A DNA stretch of 9,150 bases from an uncultured Propionibacteriaceae bacterium (GTDB taxonomy: Bacteria; Actinomycetota; Actinomycetes; Propionibacteriales; Propionibacteriaceae): positions 1-9,150 of the forward strand of contig CAMQXE010000036.1 of the NCBI GenBank assembly GCA_947038745.1, written 5' to 3'. Numbering within the stretch: the first letter of the stretch is position 1; every line of letters begins with the position of its first letter. The notes under the pieces were generated by a model, which made no database searches, had not been told where the DNA came from, and saw nothing but the letters and a program-made list of their open reading frames with translations. Shown here piece by piece: positions 5,978 to 9,150 of the stretch. The position numbers and the translations under genes are program-made.

Positions 5978-5984
5978 TTCAGAC

Positions 5985-6716
5985 GTGGCGAAATCTCAAA
6001 GTATTCATTCTCGAGCGGCGCGATCGACTGTCGTAATGAAATTCCTCATGGCAGTAAGCGGCATGGTGCTGATCATGTTCCTGCTCATGCACATGTACGG
6101 CAACACGAAGCTGTTCATTTCCAAGGAAGCGTTCAACGAGTACTCCGAACACTTGCGTGTGTTCCTTGAACCGATCTTCCCCCGCATGTGGTTCCTCTGG
6201 TGCTTCCGCATGTTCATGCTCCTGTGCATCGCGGTGCATATGTTCTGCGCAATTACGCTGTGGAAGCGCGCGAAGAAGAACGTTGGTACCAAGCGTTACC
6301 AGTCCAAAGGCGCAGGCCGAGGCAATTATGTTGCTTTCGCTATGCGTTGGGGTGGCATCACGATGATCCTGTTCCTGATTGCTCATATCTTGCAGTTCAC
6401 TGCTGAGGTCTGGCACCAGGGCTACGCGGCCGGTCCGCGTAACGAGCATGGACACATCATTGATCCAGCTACTCGTGTGGTTCTTGGCTTCCAGGTGTGG
6501 TGGGTCGTATTGATCTACGCAGTTGCCATGGTCGCGGTGTGTATGCACGTTGCCCACGGCTTCCAGAGCGCTTTCATGACCTTCGGCCTGAACACGAGCA
6601 AGCAAGCACGCAAGATCCTCTCCGCGATTTCTGGAGCGATTGCTGCGCTGCTGTTCATCGGTTTCATGGCGACGCCGGTCCTTATTCTGGCCACTAACGG
6701 CACGATCGTTCACTAA
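5985..6716 (+). CDS. sdhC: Succinate dehydrogenase cytochrome b membrane subunit
   Basis: A 243-residue membrane protein with five hydrophobic segments (roughly 17-38, 70-92, 117-138, 166-188 and 208-233), the layout of single-subunit, di-heme SdhC of the type B (Bacillus/Wolinella-like) class. Candidate heme ligands are H36 (LMHMYGN), H85 (IAVHMF), H134 (LIAHIL) and H188 or H191 (MHVAHGFQSAF). The first three are 49 residues apart, close to the spacing in Wolinella FrdC. It anchors SdhAB and passes electrons to menaquinone. The GTG start is used because no in-frame ATG lies before the conserved N-terminus (MAKSQSIHSRAARSTVVMK) and a -10-like element sits seven bases upstream. The sdhA start codon follows its stop within 12 bases. 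No separate SdhD is present, as expected for this class. Confidence 0.92.
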   Translation: MAKSQSIHSRAARSTVVMKFLMAVSGMVLIMFLLMHMYGNTKLFISKEAFNEYSEHLRVFLEPIFPRMWFLWCFRMFMLLCIAVHMFCAITLWKRAKKNVGTKRYQSKGAGRGNYVAFAMRWGGITMILFLIAHILQFTAEVWHQGYAAGPRNEHGHIIDPATRVVLGFQVWWVVLIYAVAMVAVCMHVAHGFQSAFMTFGLNTSKQARKILSAISGAIAALLFIGFMATPVLILATNGTIVH

Positions 6717-6728
6717 GGGAGAATGACA

Positions 6729-8744
6729 GTGACTGATTACAACACTGCAGGTGCTCCGACCGAATCCTTCTGGGAGCTCGGTGAGGAGATTCGCGATACG
6801 AAGGCCCCTGAGGTCCCAATCGAGAAGAAGTGGTCCCAGCGTAAGTTCGAGCGCAAGCTCGTTAATCCGGCTAACCGTCGTAAGATGACCGTCATCGTTG
6901 TCGGTACTGGTCTTGCAGGTGGCGCTGCCGCCGCTACGCTTGGCGAAGCTGGATACCACGTCGAGAACTTCTGCTACCAGGACAGCCCGCGTCGAGCCCA
7001 CTCGATTGCAGCCCAGGGTGGCATTAACGCTGCTAAGAACTACCGTAACGAAGGCGACTCGGCTTTCCGGCTCTTCTATGACACGGTCAAGGGCGGCGAC
7101 TACCGCGCTCGCGAAGATAACGTCTATCGCCTCGCTGAGGTCTCGGGCAACATCATCGACCAGTGCGTTGCTCAGGGCGTTCCATTCGCTCGCGATTACG
7201 GCGGCCTTCTCGATACCCGTTCTTTCGGTGGTGTCCAGGTGGAGCGTACGTTCTACGCTCGTGGTCAGACTGGTCAGCAGTTGCTGATCGGTGTTTACCA
7301 GCAGTTGGAGCGCCAGGTTGCAGCCGGAACCGTGAAGATGCATACCCGTCACGAGATGATTGAGGTCATCATCGTTGATGGACGTGCTCGCGGCATCGTT
7401 ACTCGCAACATGGTGACTGGCGCAGTTGAGTCATGGACTGCCGATGCAGTCGTTATCGCTACTGGCGGTTACGGCAACGTATTCTTCTTGTCGACCAATG
7501 CCATGGGTTGCAACGGCACTGCCGCGTGGCGTGCACACCGCGCTGGCGCATTCTTCGGTAACCCCTGCTTCACGCAGATTCACCCGACCTGTATTCCGCA
7601 GCACGGTACGGATCAGTCAAAGCTGACCTTGATGTCGGAGTCGCTACGTAACGACGGACGTATCTGGGTACCGAAGAAGGCTGAGGACTGCGATAAGGAC
7701 CCGCGTAGCATCGCTGAAGAAGATCGCGATTACTACTTGGAGCGCATCTACCCGGCATTCGGCAACCTTGTTCCTCGTGATATCGCATCGCGTCAGGCCA
7801 AGAACATGTGTGACGAAGGTCGCGGCGTCGGCCCGCTCGTGACCGAGCGTGACCCGGAAACGGGCAAGGAACGTCAGATGCGTCGTGGCGTCTACTTGGA
7901 CTTCTCCCACGCCATTGAGCGTTTGGGGCAGAAGGCTGTTGAGGCTCGCTACGGCAACCTGTTCGACATGTACCAGCGCATCACCGACGATAACCCGTAC
8001 GAAGTTCCGATGCGTATCTACCCAGCCGTGCATTACACCATGGGTGGTCTGTGGGTTGATTACGACCTCATGACGACGATCCCGGGTCTGTACGCGACGG
8101 GTGAGGCGAACTTCTCTGATCACGGTGCGAACCGTCTGGGCGCATCTGCTTTGATGCAGGGTCTCTCTGATGGCTACTTTGTGCTACCCGATACCATCAC
8201 GGATTACCTCTCGGCTTCGCCTTACCCGGCGATTGATGAGAACACCCCGGAGGTCAAGGCGGCGGTTGATTCGGCGAAGTCTCGTATTGAGACGATGCTT
8301 TCTATCAATGGTGAGCGTACGGTCGATGACATCCACAAGGAACTCGGCCAGATCATGTGGGAATACTGTGGCATGGAGCGTCGTGAGGAAGGTCTCAAGG
8401 TCGCTATTGGCAGGATTCGCAAGCTGCGTGATGAGTTCTGGAAGAACGTCAAGGTCACTGGTGTGAACGAAGACTTCAACCAGGCGCTAGAGCGTGCTGG
8501 CCGTCTGGCTGACTTCTTGGAGCTTGGTGAACTTATGTGCATCGACGCTCTTCATCGCCGTGAATCCTGTGGTGGACATTTCCGCGCTGAATCGCAGACT
8601 GAAGAAGGCGAAGCTAAGCGTGACGATGAGAACTTCCTCTACGTAGCTGCTTGGGAGTTCATGGGCGATGATCATAAGCCTGTTCTCCACAAGGAGCCGC
8701 TGATCTACAAGGCAATCGAGCTTAAGCAACGGAGTTACAAGTGA
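6729..8744 (+). CDS. sdhA: Succinate dehydrogenase flavoprotein subunit
   Basis: The 671-residue product is the FAD subunit that oxidises succinate to fumarate in the TCA cycle and passes electrons to SdhB. Motifs in order are: the FAD dinucleotide fold GTGLAGG (59-65); [13 protein letters not shown], with H91 as the likely covalent FAD site; HPT (285-287); the catalytic segment PRDIASR (R350, R355); HYTMGG (H435); and [18 protein letters not shown] near the C-terminal part of the FAD site. The length fits the long actinobacterial form with an N-terminal extension. The GTG at 6729 is preferred because GGGAG (6717-6721) lies seven bases upstream of it. The ATG at 6723, two codons earlier, is only one base from that ribosome binding site. 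The sdhB GTG overlaps its stop codon. Codon use resembles the highly expressed rpsP gene. Confidence 0.95.
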   Translation: MTDYNTAGAPTESFWELGEEIRDTKAPEVPIEKKWSQRKFERKLVNPANRRKMTVIVVGTGLAGGAAAATLGEAGYHVENFCYQDSPRRAHSIAAQGGINAAKNYRNEGDSAFRLFYDTVKGGDYRAREDNVYRLAEVSGNIIDQCVAQGVPFARDYGGLLDTRSFGGVQVERTFYARGQTGQQLLIGVYQQLERQVAAGTVKMHTRHEMIEVIIVDGRARGIVTRNMVTGAVESWTADAVVIATGGYGNVFFLSTNAMGCNGTAAWRAHRAGAFFGNPCFTQIHPTCIPQHGTDQSKLTLMSESLRNDGRIWVPKKAEDCDKDPRSIAEEDRDYYLERIYPAFGNLVPRDIASRQAKNMCDEGRGVGPLVTERDPETGKERQMRRGVYLDFSHAIERLGQKAVEARYGNLFDMYQRITDDNPYEVPMRIYPAVHYTMGGLWVDYDLMTTIPGLYATGEANFSDHGANRLGASALMQGLSDGYFVLPDTITDYLSASPYPAIDENTPEVKAAVDSAKSRIETMLSINGERTVDDIHKELGQIMWEYCGMERREEGLKVAIGRIRKLRDEFWKNVKVTGVNEDFNQALERAGRLADFLELGELMCIDALHRRESCGGHFRAESQTEEGEAKRDDENFLYVAAWEFMGDDHKPVLHKEPLIYKAIELKQRSYK

Positions 8745-9150
8745 AGATCCATCTGCGAATCTGGCGTCAGGCGAACAACGACGCCCGGGGAAAGTTCGAG
8801 GAGTATGACCTCGACGGCGTGTCCACGGACATGTCCTTCCTTGAGATGTTTGACATGCTCAACGAGGATCTCACACGTCGTGGGATCGAGCCGGTGGCGT
8901 TCGACCATGACTGCCGTGAAGGTATCTGCGGTACCTGTGGCGTTGTCATCAACGGTCTGGCCCATGGCGGACAGCAGTCGACAACCTGTCAGTTGCACAT
9001 GCGTTCGTTCGAAGACGGTGCAACGATCGAGGTTGAGCCCTGGAAGGCTGGCGTATTCCCAGTCATCAAGGATCTCGCTGTTGATCGCTCAGCTCTGGAC
9101 AAGTTGATTCAGGCTGGTGGCTTCATCTCGAACTCCACCGGTGGCGCCCA
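8741..9150 (+). CDS. sdhB: Succinate dehydrogenase iron-sulfur subunit, N-terminal part (3' end outside window)
   Basis: Starting from the GTG at 8741, which overlaps the sdhA stop as GTGA, the frame is open to the window edge (136 complete codons). The protein begins [10 protein letters not shown] and contains the plant-ferredoxin-type [2Fe-2S] site C58-x4-C63-x2-C66 (CREGICGTC) with the fourth Cys at C83 (TTCQLHMR). It then reads [21 protein letters not shown], where the N-terminal domain normally ends. The [4Fe-4S] and [3Fe-4S] motifs of the C-terminal domain lie beyond the window. SdhB carries electrons from the FAD of SdhA to the hemes of SdhC. A GGAG ribosome binding site at 8731-8734 lies in the end of sdhA, implying coupled translation. 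Confidence 0.93.
   Translation, partial: MKIHLRIWRQANNDARGKFEEYDLDGVSTDMSFLEMFDMLNEDLTRRGIEPVAFDHDCREGICGTCGVVINGLAHGGQQSTTCQLHMRSFEDGATIEVEPWKAGVFPVIKDLAVDRSALDKLIQAGGFISNSTGGA

Noticed and set aside
5979..7352. A 457-codon open frame on the minus strand across sdhC and the first part of sdhA
   Set aside because: It lies wholly antisense to two strongly recognisable genes, shows no recognisable domain, and its sequence is what complementary codon bias of highly expressed genes gives.
1..9150. A new defence, mobile or biosynthetic system
   Set aside because: Every long reading frame that is not a shadow belongs to a known housekeeping or enzyme family; no repeats, integrase, transposase or clustered unknown genes were seen.

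Overview
This is an ordinary housekeeping stretch of an actinobacterial chromosome of moderate GC. The gene order ffh, amidohydrolase, rpsP, KH-domain protein, rimM, trmD is the one I recall from Mycobacterium and related Actinobacteria. The SdhC/SdhA/SdhB sequences are of the high-GC Gram-positive kind, and several genes start with GTG or appear to be leaderless. An Actinomycetaceae-like relative (Arcanobacterium/Trueperella/Actinomyces group) is my best guess, but only a guess. I see no phage, transposon, CRISPR array, tRNA or rRNA.

Layout. Bases 1-288 hold the C-terminal tail of ffh (signal recognition particle GTPase), cut by the window edge. Bases 349-1467 encode a metal-dependent amidohydrolase of unknown substrate. 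On the opposite strand, 2755-1766 encodes a two-domain GNAT acetyltransferase. Immediately downstream of it, 1739-1464 holds a decayed C-terminal remnant of a second, related GNAT gene, which meets the amidohydrolase tail to tail with overlapping stop codons. Then comes the translation operon on the + strand: rpsP (3024-3467), khpA (3467-3724), rimM (3792-4322) and trmD (4319-5014). Its genes overlap by a few bases, except for a strong stem-loop between khpA and rimM. A secreted lipoprotein polysaccharide deacetylase follows (5060-5926), in the place where rplS is often found. The window ends in the succinate dehydrogenase operon: sdhC (5985-6716), sdhA (6729-8744) and sdhB (8741 to the window edge).

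How the genes work together. S16, RimM and TrmD link 30S ribosome assembly with tRNA m1G37 modification, and KhpA adds a small RNA-binding protein. SdhCAB form a menaquinone-type respiratory complex II with one di-heme membrane subunit. The deacetylase probably modifies a cell-envelope polysaccharide and has no visible link with its neighbours.

I found no new multi-gene system. The points most worth a second look are: a Glu where TrmD enzymes normally carry the catalytic Asp (residue 172); the GNAT remnant, whose in-frame deletion removes the acetyl-CoA loop; a repeated leaderless-promoter pattern (TAGnnT 6-7 bases before the start codon) at three genes; and several RNA hairpins in the rpsP-trmD operon.
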